Shown: one piece after another, positions 53,449 through 62,237 of the stretch
Layout of the letters: each line of letters starts with the position of its first letter
Position numbering within the stretch: the first letter of the stretch is position 1
Source: Allobosea sp. UNC402CLCol
Lineage (GTDB): Bacteria; Pseudomonadota; Alphaproteobacteria; Rhizobiales; Beijerinckiaceae
Reading direction: 5' to 3'
Assembly (NCBI RefSeq): GCF_000745475.1
Contig: NZ_JQJJ01000008.1
Coordinates: forward strand, 806,001-870,000
DNA: 64,000 nucleotides
Program-made: the position numbers and the translations under genes
Notes under the pieces: generated by a model
What the model saw: the letters and a program-made list of their open reading frames with translations, nothing else
Told to the model about the DNA's origin: nothing
The model's database searches: none

Positions 53449-53553
53449 GAGCGGTCGGGTCCGGGTTGGGGTCGGCCGGAAAGGCCGAAAGGTTGGTGGC
53501 GCCGTGTCGCATCAGCCCGGCAGCGGGTCAAGCCGGGGACATCCGGGAGAGCT

Positions 53554-53931
53554 TCAATGGCCCGCATCGCGCCGCGCTGCGACCTCGTCGAGGATACCGG
53601 CCATGCGGCGCAGATCCTCGGCATCGAGCCCGCCGATCTCGCGGGCGAGACGATTGGCGAAGAGCGTCGCTTCCGCATCGAGCCCCGCCGTGTCGACGGT
53701 GACGCGCGGATGAGAGAGGTCGGCGAGGCGCACGAGCTCGTCCGCCTCGTCCCAGATGATGCCGAGGAGGTGGATGGCGCCCTGGATCAGGGTGAAGGTC
53801 GGCCGGCCGCGCTTGCCGTGTTCCAGCGCCGAGAGATAGGCCGGCGTCACGCCGAGCCCCTCGGCCATCTGGGCGAGCGTGAGGCCGCGCTGCTGCCTCA
53901 GCTCACGTACGCGCCGGCCGAAGGGCGTCAC
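53554..53931 (-). CDS. XRE-family transcriptional regulator
   Basis: A 125-residue protein with an N-terminal helix-turn-helix: VRELRQQRGLTLAQMAEGLGVTPAYLSALEHGKRG (in pieces), then a helical C-terminus (AREIGGLDAEDLRRMAGILD). The GTG start at 53931 overlaps the smr stop (GTGA). This xre-smr-mltA-timA order is conserved near the origin in relatives; targets unknown. Confidence 0.85.
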   Translation of the reverse strand: MTPFGRRVRELRQQRGLTLAQMAEGLGVTPAYLSALEHGKRGRPTFTLIQGAIHLLGIIWDEADELVRLADLSHPRVTVDTAGLDAEATLFANRLAREIGGLDAEDLRRMAGILDEVAARRDAGH

Positions 53932-54491
53932 GGCCCGAACTCCCTGAGCCGCCGCAGGCGTACATAGAGCGCGCCCGAGCCTCCATGGCGCTGTTCGGCC
54001 TCCTCGAAGCCCAGCACCAGCGGGCGCAGCTCCGCGAGCCGCAACCAATGCGGCACCATCCGGCGCAGGACGCCGCGCTCCTCGCCGAACAAGGCCGGAG
54101 CCGGGCCGCCCTTGCCGGTCACGACGAGGCAGATGCGCGTGCCGCGCGCCTGTTCGCGCCGCAGGAAGGCGCAGAGCGCCAGATGCGCCTCGCCTTGGCG
54201 CATGCCGTGCAGGTCGATCGAGGCCTCGACGGTTTGCTGGCCGCGCCGAAGCTGCGTGCGCAGGCGGCGCTCGATCGGTGCGAGCGGCGGAGCGGCCGGC
54301 GGGGCCGTCTTCGCCGCGGACATGCTTGCAACGATAAGAACGGAGGTCTCCGTCGACGCGGGCGCTACGGGCGGCGGAGCGGACTCGGGCTCCACGGGCG
54401 CACGGCCCGGCAACGGTTTGACCGAGCGCGCCACCTGTCGCCAGAGCGCGATATCGGCCTCCGTCAGCGTCTTGCCCCGGCGCGACCGCAT
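53928..54491 (-). CDS. Smr-domain protein
   Basis: A 187-residue protein: a Pro/Ala-rich N-terminus (about 30-75), then the Smr domain with DLHGMRQGEAHLAL, ICLVVTGKGG and HGGSGALYVRLRR. Smr domains have nicking or RNA endonuclease activity. This stand-alone type (DUF2027/SmrA-like) is widespread; the role is unproven. It follows mltA by 1 bp in a tight operon. Confidence 0.85.
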   Translation of the reverse strand: MRSRRGKTLTEADIALWRQVARSVKPLPGRAPVEPESAPPPVAPASTETSVLIVASMSAAKTAPPAAPPLAPIERRLRTQLRRGQQTVEASIDLHGMRQGEAHLALCAFLRREQARGTRICLVVTGKGGPAPALFGEERGVLRRMVPHWLRLAELRPLVLGFEEAEQRHGGSGALYVRLRRLREFGP

Positions 54492-54492
54492 C

Positions 54493-55659
54493 TCAGCGCG
54501 GCCAGAGCACGGTGAAGGAAACGGGATGCCGGATCAGCCCGGCGCGGTGTCCGGCGGCAGCGCCGGAACCGACGAAGAGATCCATGCGGGCCGCGCCGAG
54601 GATGGCGGAACCGGTGTCCTGCGCGATCGTCAGCCGGGCGAGATGCGCGTCGCCTCCCTCGCCATCGGGGATGGTCGCATCGATCCAGACCGGCAGGCCA
54701 TAGGGCCAGATATTCCGGTCGACGGCGATGCTGCGCAGCGGCGTCAGCGGCAGCCCGGCGCCACCGATGGGCCCGGCCCCGGCCGGCAGGTCGTCGCGGC
54801 GGGTGAAGAAGACGAAGGAGCGGTTGAGGCGGATGAGGTCGCGCGCGAAGCCGGCATCGGCCTTCAGCCGGGCGACGAGGCGGTCCATGGTCATCTGCTC
54901 TGGCGGGATATTCTCACGCTGGCTGAGCACGCGGCCGAGCGAGGTATAGGGCAGGCCGTTGCGACCGGAATAGGTGAGCCGCGTCACTGAGCCGTCGGGC
55001 AGGCGCACGCGGCCGGAGCCCTGAACCTGCAGCACGAAGCGATCGACGGGATCGCGCAGCCAGAGGATTTCGAGTCCTTGCCCGTCGAGCGCGCCGGTCT
55101 CGATCGCAGTGCGGTCGGGGAAGGGTTCGAGGCCGTCACCGGTGCGGCGGGCGGCCGAGAGAGCCTTGTCGAGGCCGGGCCAGTCGTCGCCGGGCTGGCG
55201 CGTCACCAGATCCTTCGGGCGGTCATAGAGCGGGGTCGGGAACGCGTCGGAACGCGTCAGCGCGCCCTCGAATTCCGGCTCGAAATACCCGGTCATGAAG
55301 CCGGTTTCCGCATCGGCCGGGCGGATGCGCCAGAAGCTGAAATTCCGCTCGAAGAAATCGCGCGCCTGCTCGGCGCTGACGGGACCGGCCGCAGCCAGCG
55401 CCTTCGCCTTCTCGCAAGCGGCATCCAGCCCATCCGGCAAGGGCACCGCCTGGCGCAATGGCGGGTCCGCCATGCAGCCCTGTGCGAAGATGGCAAAAGC
55501 CCTGGCCTGATCGTCCTGCCGCCAGCCGGCGATCTCGCCCGGCGACAGCGGTTCGGCGCGGGCGCCGTCCGGAAGAGGAAAAGGCGAAGCCAGAGCCGTC
55601 ATGACAGGAAGAGAAGAGGCCGCCAGCAGCGCGAGCGCGGCCGCGGCGCCACGGATCAC
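54493..55659 (-). CDS. mltA: Membrane-bound lytic murein transglycosylase A
   Basis: A 388-residue exported enzyme with a signal peptide (AAAALALLAASSLPVMTALA). TGYFEPEFEGALTRS, FVLQVQGSGRVRLPDG, YSGRNGLPYTSLGRVL and the 3D domain IAQDTGSAILGAARMDLFVGSG (catalytic Asp) identify MltA. It cleaves glycan strands, releasing anhydro-muropeptides. No lipobox Cys is evident, so it may be soluble in the periplasm. The GTG start overlaps the timA stop by 4 bp. Confidence 0.92.
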   Translation of the reverse strand: MIRGAAAALALLAASSLPVMTALASPFPLPDGARAEPLSPGEIAGWRQDDQARAFAIFAQGCMADPPLRQAVPLPDGLDAACEKAKALAAAGPVSAEQARDFFERNFSFWRIRPADAETGFMTGYFEPEFEGALTRSDAFPTPLYDRPKDLVTRQPGDDWPGLDKALSAARRTGDGLEPFPDRTAIETGALDGQGLEILWLRDPVDRFVLQVQGSGRVRLPDGSVTRLTYSGRNGLPYTSLGRVLSQRENIPPEQMTMDRLVARLKADAGFARDLIRLNRSFVFFTRRDDLPAGAGPIGGAGLPLTPLRSIAVDRNIWPYGLPVWIDATIPDGEGGDAHLARLTIAQDTGSAILGAARMDLFVGSGAAAGHRAGLIRHPVSFTVLWPR

Positions 55660-56384
55660 GCGCCGGCTTCGGTGGCGACGAGAAGCCAGTTGGGGTCCCT
55701 GCTGCCAAGCTGGCGCGAGAAGGTCCAGATGTCGTTGACCTCCGAAACCTGATCGGCGCTGCCGTCGACGACGGCGCCTTGCGCGTCGCGCGTCGCGCTG
55801 ATGAGCTGCGAGACGAAGGCGATCGTCACCTGGGCCGCCTTGCCCTTGACCTCGACCGCGGTCAGATCGGCCTTGTCGATCGAGACGAAGTTGGATTCCG
55901 CTTTCTCGTTGCGCTTCTCGCGCTCGGTGATGGCCTGCTCGAAGCCGTCATAGACCTCCTTCGCCAGCAAGCCCTTCAGCATCTTGCGATCGCCGCGGGC
56001 GAAGGCCGTGACGATGGTCTCATAGGCGGATTTGGCACCTTCGACGAAGGCGCGCGGATCGAAATCCGGCTCTTGCCGGATGATCGCGTCGATGCCCTGG
56101 CCGATCGGCGAATCCGGCGGGGCGATATCCTTCCAGCGCTCGGCCGCCGGGACCGGAACCGCGGCGGGGTCGTTGGCCGCGCCGGGCAGACGGATGACAT
56201 TGTCGCGCTTGTCGGACGATTGCGCCTGGTCCGGCCGCACCGGCGGCGCCTCGCGGCGGATGAAGGGATCCTTCGGCGGCTGCTCGTTGCCGGTCTTCTG
56301 ACCGAGGACAGAGCGCAGCTTCCAGGCGACGAAAACGGCCAGAGCCAAGAAGACCAGAGTCGTTATGTCGAAGGAATTTTGCAT
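55656..56384 (-). CDS. Tim44/TimA-like membrane protein
   Basis: A 242-residue protein: N-terminal TM helix (TTLVFLALAVFVAWKL, about 8-24), a Pro-rich linker and a Tim44-like domain (FVEGAKSAYETIVTAFARGDRKMLKGLL, VEVKGKAAQVTIAFVSQLIS, DIWTFSR; in pieces). Alphaproteobacterial TimA relatives are linked to mitochondrial Tim44; function in bacteria is open. ATG 56384 is chosen because the TM starts at once. Divergent from secB. Confidence 0.85.
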   Translation of the reverse strand: MQNSFDITTLVFLALAVFVAWKLRSVLGQKTGNEQPPKDPFIRREAPPVRPDQAQSSDKRDNVIRLPGAANDPAAVPVPAAERWKDIAPPDSPIGQGIDAIIRQEPDFDPRAFVEGAKSAYETIVTAFARGDRKMLKGLLAKEVYDGFEQAITEREKRNEKAESNFVSIDKADLTAVEVKGKAAQVTIAFVSQLISATRDAQGAVVDGSADQVSEVNDIWTFSRQLGSRDPNWLLVATEAGA

Positions 56385-56639
56385 TGAAGGCTGACCCGCG
56401 GCTCCCCGTATTGTCATGGTTCTAACCGCTGCCAGATCGCCGGCGGCGGGCCGTCACCACAGTGATATGGTGAGACAGGCTCGTAACATCCACCCCCCGG
56501 CTTGTGAAGGCGACTTCTTGTGCCGTTCTCGTGTCCATGATAGCCGACGCGCGCGTCGCCCCGGAGGCGGAGCGCAATCTCGAATGCCCAAGGAGGCGCG
56601 GGATTTCCCGAGACAGCCTGCCAGAACAAGATGGGACCG

Positions 56640-57128
56640 ATGGCCAACGAACTTCCCAACGGCAACGGCGCCGGCGCCGCTGATACGGCTCCGAGCCTCA
56701 ATGCCCTGATCCAGTACACCAAGGATTTCTCCTTCGAGAACCCGAAGGCGCCGCGCGCGCTCGCCCAGCAGGACGCCCAGGCGGGCCCGCAGATGTCGCT
56801 GCAGGTCAATGTCGGCACGAGCAATATCGGCGGGATCGATTACGAGACCGTGCTGAAGCTCGAGGGCAAGGCCGAGCTCAACGGCGAGACACTGTTCGCC
56901 TTCGACCTGAGCTATGCCGGCGTCTTCCGGCTGCAGAACATCCCCGAGGAGCACATCCACCCCGTGCTGGTGATCGACTGCGCGCGCCTGCTCTTCCCCT
57001 TCGCGCGCCAGATCATCGCCGAAGCGGTGCAGAATGGCGGCTTCCCGGCCTTCTACGTGCCGCCGATCGATTTCGCGGCGCTCTATCAGCAGCAGGTTCA
57101 GGGTCAGCCCAGCGCCGCCAATTCCTGA
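56640..57128 (+). CDS. secB: Protein-export chaperone SecB
   Basis: A 162-residue cytoplasmic chaperone that holds preproteins unfolded and delivers them to SecA. LNALIQYTKDFSFENPKAP, YETVLKLEGKAELNGETLFAFDLSYAGVF (in pieces), HPVLVIDCARLLFPFARQIIAE and FPAFYVPPIDFAALYQQ are SecB signatures. The ATG at 56640 gives the standard MANELPNG start; an ATG at 56631 adds three residues. A strong terminator follows. Confidence 0.95.
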   Translation: MANELPNGNGAGAADTAPSLNALIQYTKDFSFENPKAPRALAQQDAQAGPQMSLQVNVGTSNIGGIDYETVLKLEGKAELNGETLFAFDLSYAGVFRLQNIPEEHIHPVLVIDCARLLFPFARQIIAEAVQNGGFPAFYVPPIDFAALYQQQVQGQPSAANS

Positions 57129-57151
57129 GCGCCGGTACTCCCCACGCCAAC

Positions 57152-57178
57152 AAAAAGGGCCCCTCGCGGGCCCTTTTT
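57152..57178. terminator. Intrinsic terminator of secB
   Basis: AAAAAGGGCCC-CTCGC-GGGCCCTTTTT, a perfect 11-bp stem with a T-run, 24 bp after the secB stop. Confidence 0.92.
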
Positions 57179-57296
57179 CGTTTGTTGCGGATGATTGTTG
57201 CCCTTGCGAAGGGTCTGGCCCCTCGCCATGTCGGATGCGCATCTGGCGGACGCCCCAATCGGGACGCCCGCCTTTTCCTTATCCGATGGAGACCCG

Positions 57297-58028
57297 ATGG
57301 ACGCCCTTATGACGCTTGCTTCCGACCCCGCCGTTTGGGCCGCGCTCGGAGCATTGATCGCCATGGAGGTCGTGCTCGGCATCGACAACCTGATCTTCAT
57401 CTCGATCCTGACCAACAAGCTGCCGGAGCATCAGCGCTCGAAAGGCCGCAAGATCGGCATCGGGCTTGCGCTCATCCTGCGGCTCGCGCTGCTCAGCACG
57501 GTCGCGATCATCGTCAAGCTCACCGCCCCGCTCTTCACGGTCCTCGGCCAGCCCTTCTCATGGCGCGACCTCATCCTGATCGCCGGTGGCCTGTTCCTGG
57601 TCTGGAAGGCGACGAAGGAGATCCATCACAAGGTCGATCCCAATCCGGGCCCGGACATGTTCGATGGCGGCCGCGCGGCCGGCGTCACCTTCGGCGGGGT
57701 GATCGTCCAGATCCTGCTGCTCGACCTCGTCTTCTCGATCGACTCGATCATCACCGCGGTCGGCATGACCGAGCATGTCCCGGTGATGGTGATCGCGGTG
57801 ATCGTCGCGGTGTTGACGATGCTGCTCGCCGCCGATCCGCTGGCGCGCTTCATCGAGAGGAACCCGACCATCGTGATGCTGGCGCTCGGCTTCCTGCTGA
57901 TGATCGGCGGCATGCTGATCGCGGAAGGTTTCGGCGTCCATGTGCCGAAGGGCTATGTCTACGCGGCGATGGCCTTCTCGGCGCTGGTCGAGGCGCTCAA
58001 CATGATGTCGCGCCGGCGGGCTTCGTAA
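57297..58028 (+). CDS. TerC-family integral membrane protein
   Basis: A 243-residue protein with about seven TM helices. [58 protein letters not shown] and [16 protein letters not shown] hold the conserved intramembrane acidic residues (GIDN, FSIDS). TerC proteins are tied to metal (Mn) efflux or to metallation of exported proteins. GGAGACCCG precedes the ATG at 57297. I looked for a yybP-ykoY riboswitch upstream and did not find one. Confidence 0.88.
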   Translation: MDALMTLASDPAVWAALGALIAMEVVLGIDNLIFISILTNKLPEHQRSKGRKIGIGLALILRLALLSTVAIIVKLTAPLFTVLGQPFSWRDLILIAGGLFLVWKATKEIHHKVDPNPGPDMFDGGRAAGVTFGGVIVQILLLDLVFSIDSIITAVGMTEHVPVMVIAVIVAVLTMLLAADPLARFIERNPTIVMLALGFLLMIGGMLIAEGFGVHVPKGYVYAAMAFSALVEALNMMSRRRAS

Positions 58029-58045
58029 GCTCCCATCTCGTAGCA

Positions 58046-58152
58046 GGCGTCATGCTCGGGCTTGACCCGAGCATCTCTTGCCGACGGAGTCTCGGAGCTT
58101 TCTCGTCTCGAGATTCTCGGGCCTGCGCTTCGCTCCGCCCGAGAATGACGCC
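58046..58152. repeat. 107-bp inverted interspersed repeat
   Basis: Outer arms GGCGTCAT/ATGACGCC, with two inner hairpins ATGCTCGGG-CTTGA-CCCGAGCAT (58052-58074) and ATTCTCGGGC...GCCCGAGAAT (58113-58146). It lies between convergent terC and dnaQ and may terminate both. The CTCGGGCTTGACCCGAG style is common in Hyphomicrobiales and Bradyrhizobium-type genomes. Confidence 0.8.
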
Positions 58153-58158
58153 CAAGGC

Positions 58159-58875
58159 TTACTGAGCCGCCTCGTCGGTGATGCCGAGATAGCCCTTCCA
58201 GAGCGGGGCCTTCAGCGAGCTGAGGATGAAGGCCTCATGCGCCTTGATGGCGGCCTCGTCGAGGCGCGGTGCCAGCGGGCGCTGGCGCTGCGGCTTCTCC
58301 AGCACGGGCGCGGCCAGGCCAGGCCGCCCCGCCGCCGCCTCGACGCCGAGGCCGAGCGAGGCCTGCTTGCCGCCGATCAGCTCGATATAGACCTCGGCCA
58401 GAATCTCGGAATCGAGCAACGCGCCGTGCTTGGTGCGGCGGCTGTTGTCGATGCCGTAGCGCGAGCAGAGCGCGTCGAGGCTGTTGGAGGCGCCGGGATG
58501 CTTGCGGCGCGCCATCGACAGCGAATCGACCACGCGGGCCGGCTCGATCGGCGGCAGGCCGAGGCGCTTGAACTCCATGTTGATGAAGCCGACGTCGAAG
58601 GCGGCGTTATGGATCACCAACCGGGCATCGGCGATGAAGTCCAGGAACTCCTGGGCGATCTCGGCGAAGACCTGCTTGTCGGAGAGGAACTGCTCCGAGA
58701 GCCCGTGGACGTTGAAGGCCTCGACCGGCATCGAGCGTTCGGGATTGATGTAGACGTGGTAGTTGCGCCCGCTCGGGCAGTGGTTGATCAGCTCGACGCA
58801 GCCGATCTCGACGATGCGGTCGCCGTTATGGGGCTCGACGCCGGTGGTTTCGGTGTCCAGGACGATCTCACGCAT
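58159..58875 (-). CDS. dnaQ: DNA polymerase III epsilon subunit (proofreading exonuclease)
   Basis: A 238-residue DEDDh exonuclease: Exo [15 protein letters not shown], Exo [18 protein letters not shown], Exo [18 protein letters not shown]. It proofreads for the replicative polymerase through binding DnaE. A variable linker (about 175-210) leads to a C-terminal tail presumed to contact DnaE. The start overlaps the coaE 3' end by 8 bp. Confidence 0.94.
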   Translation of the reverse strand: MREIVLDTETTGVEPHNGDRIVEIGCVELINHCPSGRNYHVYINPERSMPVEAFNVHGLSEQFLSDKQVFAEIAQEFLDFIADARLVIHNAAFDVGFINMEFKRLGLPPIEPARVVDSLSMARRKHPGASNSLDALCSRYGIDNSRRTKHGALLDSEILAEVYIELIGGKQASLGLGVEAAAGRPGLAAPVLEKPQRQRPLAPRLDEAAIKAHEAFILSSLKAPLWKGYLGITDEAAQ

Positions 58876-59506
58876 CGGTCGGGACCTTGTTCCGGAGCTC
58901 TGGGCCGCCCCTACGTCCGGGGCGCGCGGCCAATGCCGTCAGGATAGAGCGGACTTGCCGTTCGGCGGCCATGAGGCCGCGCGAGGTGTCCACAAGGAAA
59001 TGGGCATGGCGACGCTTCTCCGCATCCGGCATCTGGCGCGACAGGATCGCGGCGAACTTCTCCGCCGTCATGCCGGGGCGTGACAGCACGCGCTCGCGCT
59101 GAACCTCGGCCGGAGCCGTCACGACGAGCACGGCATCGCAGCGCCCCTCGCCGCCCGTCTCGAGCAGGAGCGGCACATCGATGACCGCGAGGCCGGCGCC
59201 CTCTGCACGACACCGTGCAAGGAACGCTTCCTCCTCCTCGCGCACGAGCGGATGGATGATCGCTTCGAGCTGCTTGAGCGCCTCGGGCTTGCCCAGTACC
59301 GCCGCCCCGAGCCTGGCGCGATCAACCACGCCATCGACGACCGTGCCGGGAAAGGCTGCCGCGATCGGCGCCACAGCCCGGCCGCGATGCAGGCGGTGCA
59401 CGGCGGCATCGGCATCATGCAGGGGCACGCCCTGCTTCACGAAGAGCCCGGCGGTCGTCGATTTGCCCATTCCGATCGAGCCCGTCAGCCCCAGCACGAA
59501 GGTCAT
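58868..59506 (-). CDS. coaE: Dephospho-CoA kinase
   Basis: A 212-residue enzyme for the last step of CoA synthesis. [19 protein letters not shown] is the P-loop; [34 protein letters not shown] and [17 protein letters not shown] are CoaE blocks. The ATG at 59506 is preferred; a GTG two codons upstream (59512) is possible. Part of the conserved aroE-coaE-dnaQ run. Confidence 0.93.
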   Translation of the reverse strand: MTFVLGLTGSIGMGKSTTAGLFVKQGVPLHDADAAVHRLHRGRAVAPIAAAFPGTVVDGVVDRARLGAAVLGKPEALKQLEAIIHPLVREEEEAFLARCRAEGAGLAVIDVPLLLETGGEGRCDAVLVVTAPAEVQRERVLSRPGMTAEKFAAILSRQMPDAEKRRHAHFLVDTSRGLMAAERQVRSILTALAARPGRRGGPELRNKVPTDA

Positions 59507-59522
59507 GTCCACGTCCCGCGAA

Positions 59523-60356
59523 TCAGGCCTTCAGGATATCGGCTTCGATCAGGCCGCGCAGTGCCGGCGTCACCTGCGGCGAGACGCCGAACCAGCGGGC
59601 AAAGCCCGGGGTCGCCTGGTGCAGCAACATGCCGAGGCCGTCGACGATGATGCCGCCGCGCCGTTCCGCCTCGGCGAGCAGCGCCGTCTTCAGCGGGACG
59701 TAGTTGATGTCGTCGACGATGGTGCCCGGCCGCAGAGCCGAGAGGTCCATCTCCAGCGGCGGCTTGCCCTGCAGGCCAAGCGGCGTCGTGTTGACGATGA
59801 GATCGACCTGCCCGACGGCCTCGCTCCGGCGCTCCCAATCGATCACCTCCAGCGGCGCTCCGAAAGCTGCGGCGAGCTCGTCGGCGCGGGCGCGGCTGCG
59901 GTTGGCGATCAGGATGCGGCCGATCCCGCGCGACTGGAGACCGAAGGCGACGCCACGCGCAGCGCCGCCGGCACCGAGAACGAGGATCGTGTTCACCCGG
60001 CTCTCCCAATCGGGGACGGTCGCGTCGAGATGAGCGAGGAAGCCGGACACATCGGTGTTGTCCGCGATGATCCGGCCGCCATCGCGCCAGAGCGTGTTGA
60101 CGGCTCCAACCACCCGGCCAGCCTCGCTGACCTCGTCGACCAGCGCCATCATCGCTTCCTTGAGCGGTGCCGTGACATTGCCGCCGGCGAACTCGCCGTC
60201 TCGCAGCCTCGCGACGAAGGCCGGCAGATCGACCGGGGCCACGTCGATGCGTTCATAGGAGCCGGCGATCCCGTATTGCCTGAGCCATTCGCGATGGATC
60301 AGCGGCGAGCGCGAATGCGCGATGGGGTGGCCGATGACGAAGCACTGAGGAGACAT
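59523..60356 (-). CDS. aroE: Shikimate dehydrogenase
   Basis: A 277-residue NADP enzyme reducing dehydroshikimate to shikimate. [27 protein letters not shown] (catalytic Lys), [38 protein letters not shown] (NADP-type) and NTTPLGLQG are all present. Length is standard. Lies 12 bp after maf. Confidence 0.94.
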   Translation of the reverse strand: MSPQCFVIGHPIAHSRSPLIHREWLRQYGIAGSYERIDVAPVDLPAFVARLRDGEFAGGNVTAPLKEAMMALVDEVSEAGRVVGAVNTLWRDGGRIIADNTDVSGFLAHLDATVPDWESRVNTILVLGAGGAARGVAFGLQSRGIGRILIANRSRARADELAAAFGAPLEVIDWERRSEAVGQVDLIVNTTPLGLQGKPPLEMDLSALRPGTIVDDINYVPLKTALLAEAERRGGIIVDGLGMLLHQATPGFARWFGVSPQVTPALRGLIEADILKA

Positions 60357-60368
60357 CGCGAAATCCAG

Positions 60369-60986
60369 TTAGCGGGCGAGATGGCCGAGATCGCGCAGGG
60401 CCGAGAGGACGGGCAGCAGCGGCAAGCCGAGGATGGTGAAGTGATCGCCCTCGATCCGCTCGAAGAGCTGCGCGCCGAGCCCTTCGAGCTGATAGCCGCC
60501 GACGCTGGAGAGGATGGCCGGGCCGGCAGCTTCGACATAGCGAGCGATGAAAGCGGAATCGAGCGGCCGCATCGTCAGCCGTGCAGTTTCGCAGCCACGC
60601 GCCAGGACCTCCCCGTCCCGCGCCAGCGCGAAGGCGGAATGCAGCTCATGCCTCCGTCCTGCGAGAGACGCGATCTGGCTGCTTCCCGCCGCCGCGTCCT
60701 CCGGTTTGTGGAAGGCCACGCCCTCGCAGGTCAGGGTCTGGTCGGCCGCGAGCACGATCCGGCCGGTCCGTTCCTGCGAGACGGAGAGCGCCTTGGCTTC
60801 CGCCAGAGCCGCGGCAATCCGGTCCGCCGTCACCCCTCGCGCGGCCAGCGGTTTTTCGACGGCACGCTCGTCGATACCCGGCTTGACGGTCTCGACCGGA
60901 AGCCCGGCGGCGACCAGCATGTCGCGGCGGGTGACGCTGCCCGAGGCGAGGATAAGCGGCGCCGGCGATAGCCATAGCCGCGTCAT
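60369..60986 (-). CDS. maf: Maf-type nucleoside triphosphate pyrophosphatase
   Basis: A 205-residue house-cleaning enzyme: [54 protein letters not shown] and [35 protein letters not shown] (in pieces). The SVTRRD start instead of SPRR fits the YceF-like subgroup. It hydrolyses non-canonical or modified NTPs. Its start overlaps the ppsR stop by 4 bp. Confidence 0.9.
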   Translation of the reverse strand: MTRLWLSPAPLILASGSVTRRDMLVAAGLPVETVKPGIDERAVEKPLAARGVTADRIAAALAEAKALSVSQERTGRIVLAADQTLTCEGVAFHKPEDAAAGSSQIASLAGRRHELHSAFALARDGEVLARGCETARLTMRPLDSAFIARYVEAAGPAILSSVGGYQLEGLGAQLFERIEGDHFTILGLPLLPVLSALRDLGHLAR

Positions 60987-61813
60987 GTCGCGATGAACTT
61001 CATACGGTGGTCGCGCAGCAGATCGAGGATCGATGCGGCCGTCTCCTCGATCGAGCGGCGCGTCACGTCGATCACCGGCCAGCCCTTGCGGGCGCAGAGG
61101 CGGCGCGACTGGGCGACCTCGTCGGCAACCGCCGCCGGGTCGACATAGGGCGTCTCGTCATCAGCGCGCAGCGAGAGCAGGCGGTTCTGCCGGATCTGCA
61201 CGATGCGATCGGGGCTCGCGACGAGCCCGACGATCAAGGGCTTGCGCGCCCCGTCCAGCTCGACCGGCAGGGGCACGTTCGGCACGAGGGGGATGTTCGC
61301 GGTCTTGATGCCGCGATTGGCGAGGTAGATGCTCGTGGGCGTCTTCGAGGTGCGGCTGATGCCGACAAGGATCACGTCGGCGCTCTCGAGGTCCCCGCCC
61401 ATCTGGCCGTCATCGTGCAGCAGCGTGTAGTTCATCGCGTCGATGCGGCGGAAATATTCAGTGTTGAGCACGTGCTGCGCGCCCGGTTTCGTCGCCGAGG
61501 TCTGGCCGAGATAGGACTGGAACAAGGACAGCACCGGCTGGAGAACCGACAGGCAGGGACAGCCGAGCTCCCGGCAGAAATTCTCCAGCTTCTCCTGCCA
61601 CTCCGGCTCGACCAGGGTGTAGAGCACGACGCCGGGTGAGGATTCGATCTCGGCAAGGACGCGGGCGAGCTGCGCTTCTGAACGCACCAGCGGATAGACA
61701 TGCTCGATCGCCGAGACGGTTTCATATTGCGCGGCCGCGGCGCGGCTGACCGCGATCAGCGTCTCGCCGGTCGCGTCGGAGACGAGATGAAGGTGGAAGT
61801 AATTGCGAACCAC
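60983..61813 (-). CDS. ppsR: PEP synthase/PPDK regulatory kinase-pyrophosphorylase (DUF299)
   Basis: A 276-residue bifunctional regulator: [12 protein letters not shown] at the N-terminus, the P-loop [21 protein letters not shown] and [20 protein letters not shown] at the C-terminus. It phosphorylates and dephosphorylates PEP synthase or pyruvate phosphate dikinase. In alphaproteobacteria this gene flanks oriC opposite hemE. The start is GTG at 61813. Confidence 0.92.
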   Translation of the reverse strand: MVRNYFHLHLVSDATGETLIAVSRAAAAQYETVSAIEHVYPLVRSEAQLARVLAEIESSPGVVLYTLVEPEWQEKLENFCRELGCPCLSVLQPVLSLFQSYLGQTSATKPGAQHVLNTEYFRRIDAMNYTLLHDDGQMGGDLESADVILVGISRTSKTPTSIYLANRGIKTANIPLVPNVPLPVELDGARKPLIVGLVASPDRIVQIRQNRLLSLRADDETPYVDPAAVADEVAQSRRLCARKGWPVIDVTRRSIEETAASILDLLRDHRMKFIAT

Positions 61814-61923
61814 GGCAGCCCTCGCGGTGAAGCTCGTTTCACCTCTAACGCGAGATACGGCTTTGGCAAATCGGCCTCGCCGATCCGGAGAGCCGATGGG
61901 TTATCCCATGGCATCGGGAGTGA

Positions 61924-61932
61924 TGTGGATAA
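61924..61932 (-). promoter_or_regulatory. Perfect DnaA box
   Basis: TGTGGATAA, the exact complement of the consensus TTATCCACA, immediately followed by a GANTC site. Confidence 0.75.
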
Positions 61933-62018
61933 GACTCGCAAGCGACGGGCCCGGGCGCTGCCCCTGTACAACTCGGCCCAACGATCAACAGGCCGGCGGC
62001 TGTGCATGGTAAAGAAAG

Positions 62019-62034
62019 TGTTTCACGTGAATCA
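62019..62034. promoter_or_regulatory. Candidate parS site 2 (ParB-binding)
   Basis: TGTTTCACGTGAATCA matches the parS consensus TGTTTCACGTGAAACA at 15 of 16 positions. The one difference creates a GANTC methylation site (GAATC, 62029-62033). Confidence 0.7.
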
Positions 62035-62071
62035 TTCCGACGGGTCGGAGTGAACCGCCGGATTCCATTCG

Positions 62072-62086
62072 TTAAGAAAGCCTTAA
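62072..62086. promoter_or_regulatory. Perfect CtrA-binding site
   Basis: TTAA-GAAAGCC-TTAA, the full CtrA consensus TTAA-N7-TTAA, inside the putative origin. CtrA represses replication initiation at such sites in Caulobacter. Confidence 0.7.
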
Positions 62087-62237
62087 CGGCTTTGGTCCGG
62101 GTGAACCGACCGCGACCTGCTGTCCCACCGCCTGTGGAACGGTTGTGGACAGAATTGCGGCGGGCTATCTCCCCTGCCCAAGAGTCAAAGAAAAAGAGTC
62201 TTTCTAAGAATCTCTTTGTTTTAATAGAGGATGTGAG

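Larger units (their letters stand above)
61814..62237. other. oriC: Putative chromosomal replication origin (oriC)
   Basis: A 424-bp gap between ppsR and hemE, the position of the Caulobacter origin. It contains a perfect DnaA box, several weaker boxes in the same orientation (61901, 62001, 62133, 62144), a perfect CtrA site, six GANTC sites (61933, 62029, 62061, 62182, 62196, 62208), a near-perfect parS-like palindrome and an A/T-rich stretch (about 62186-62230) suited to unwinding. The hemE promoter must also lie here. Confidence 0.78.

Noticed and set aside
57179..57296. yybP-ykoY manganese riboswitch upstream of terC
   Set aside because: TerC genes often have one, but the conserved core elements are not recognisable in this 118-bp gap.
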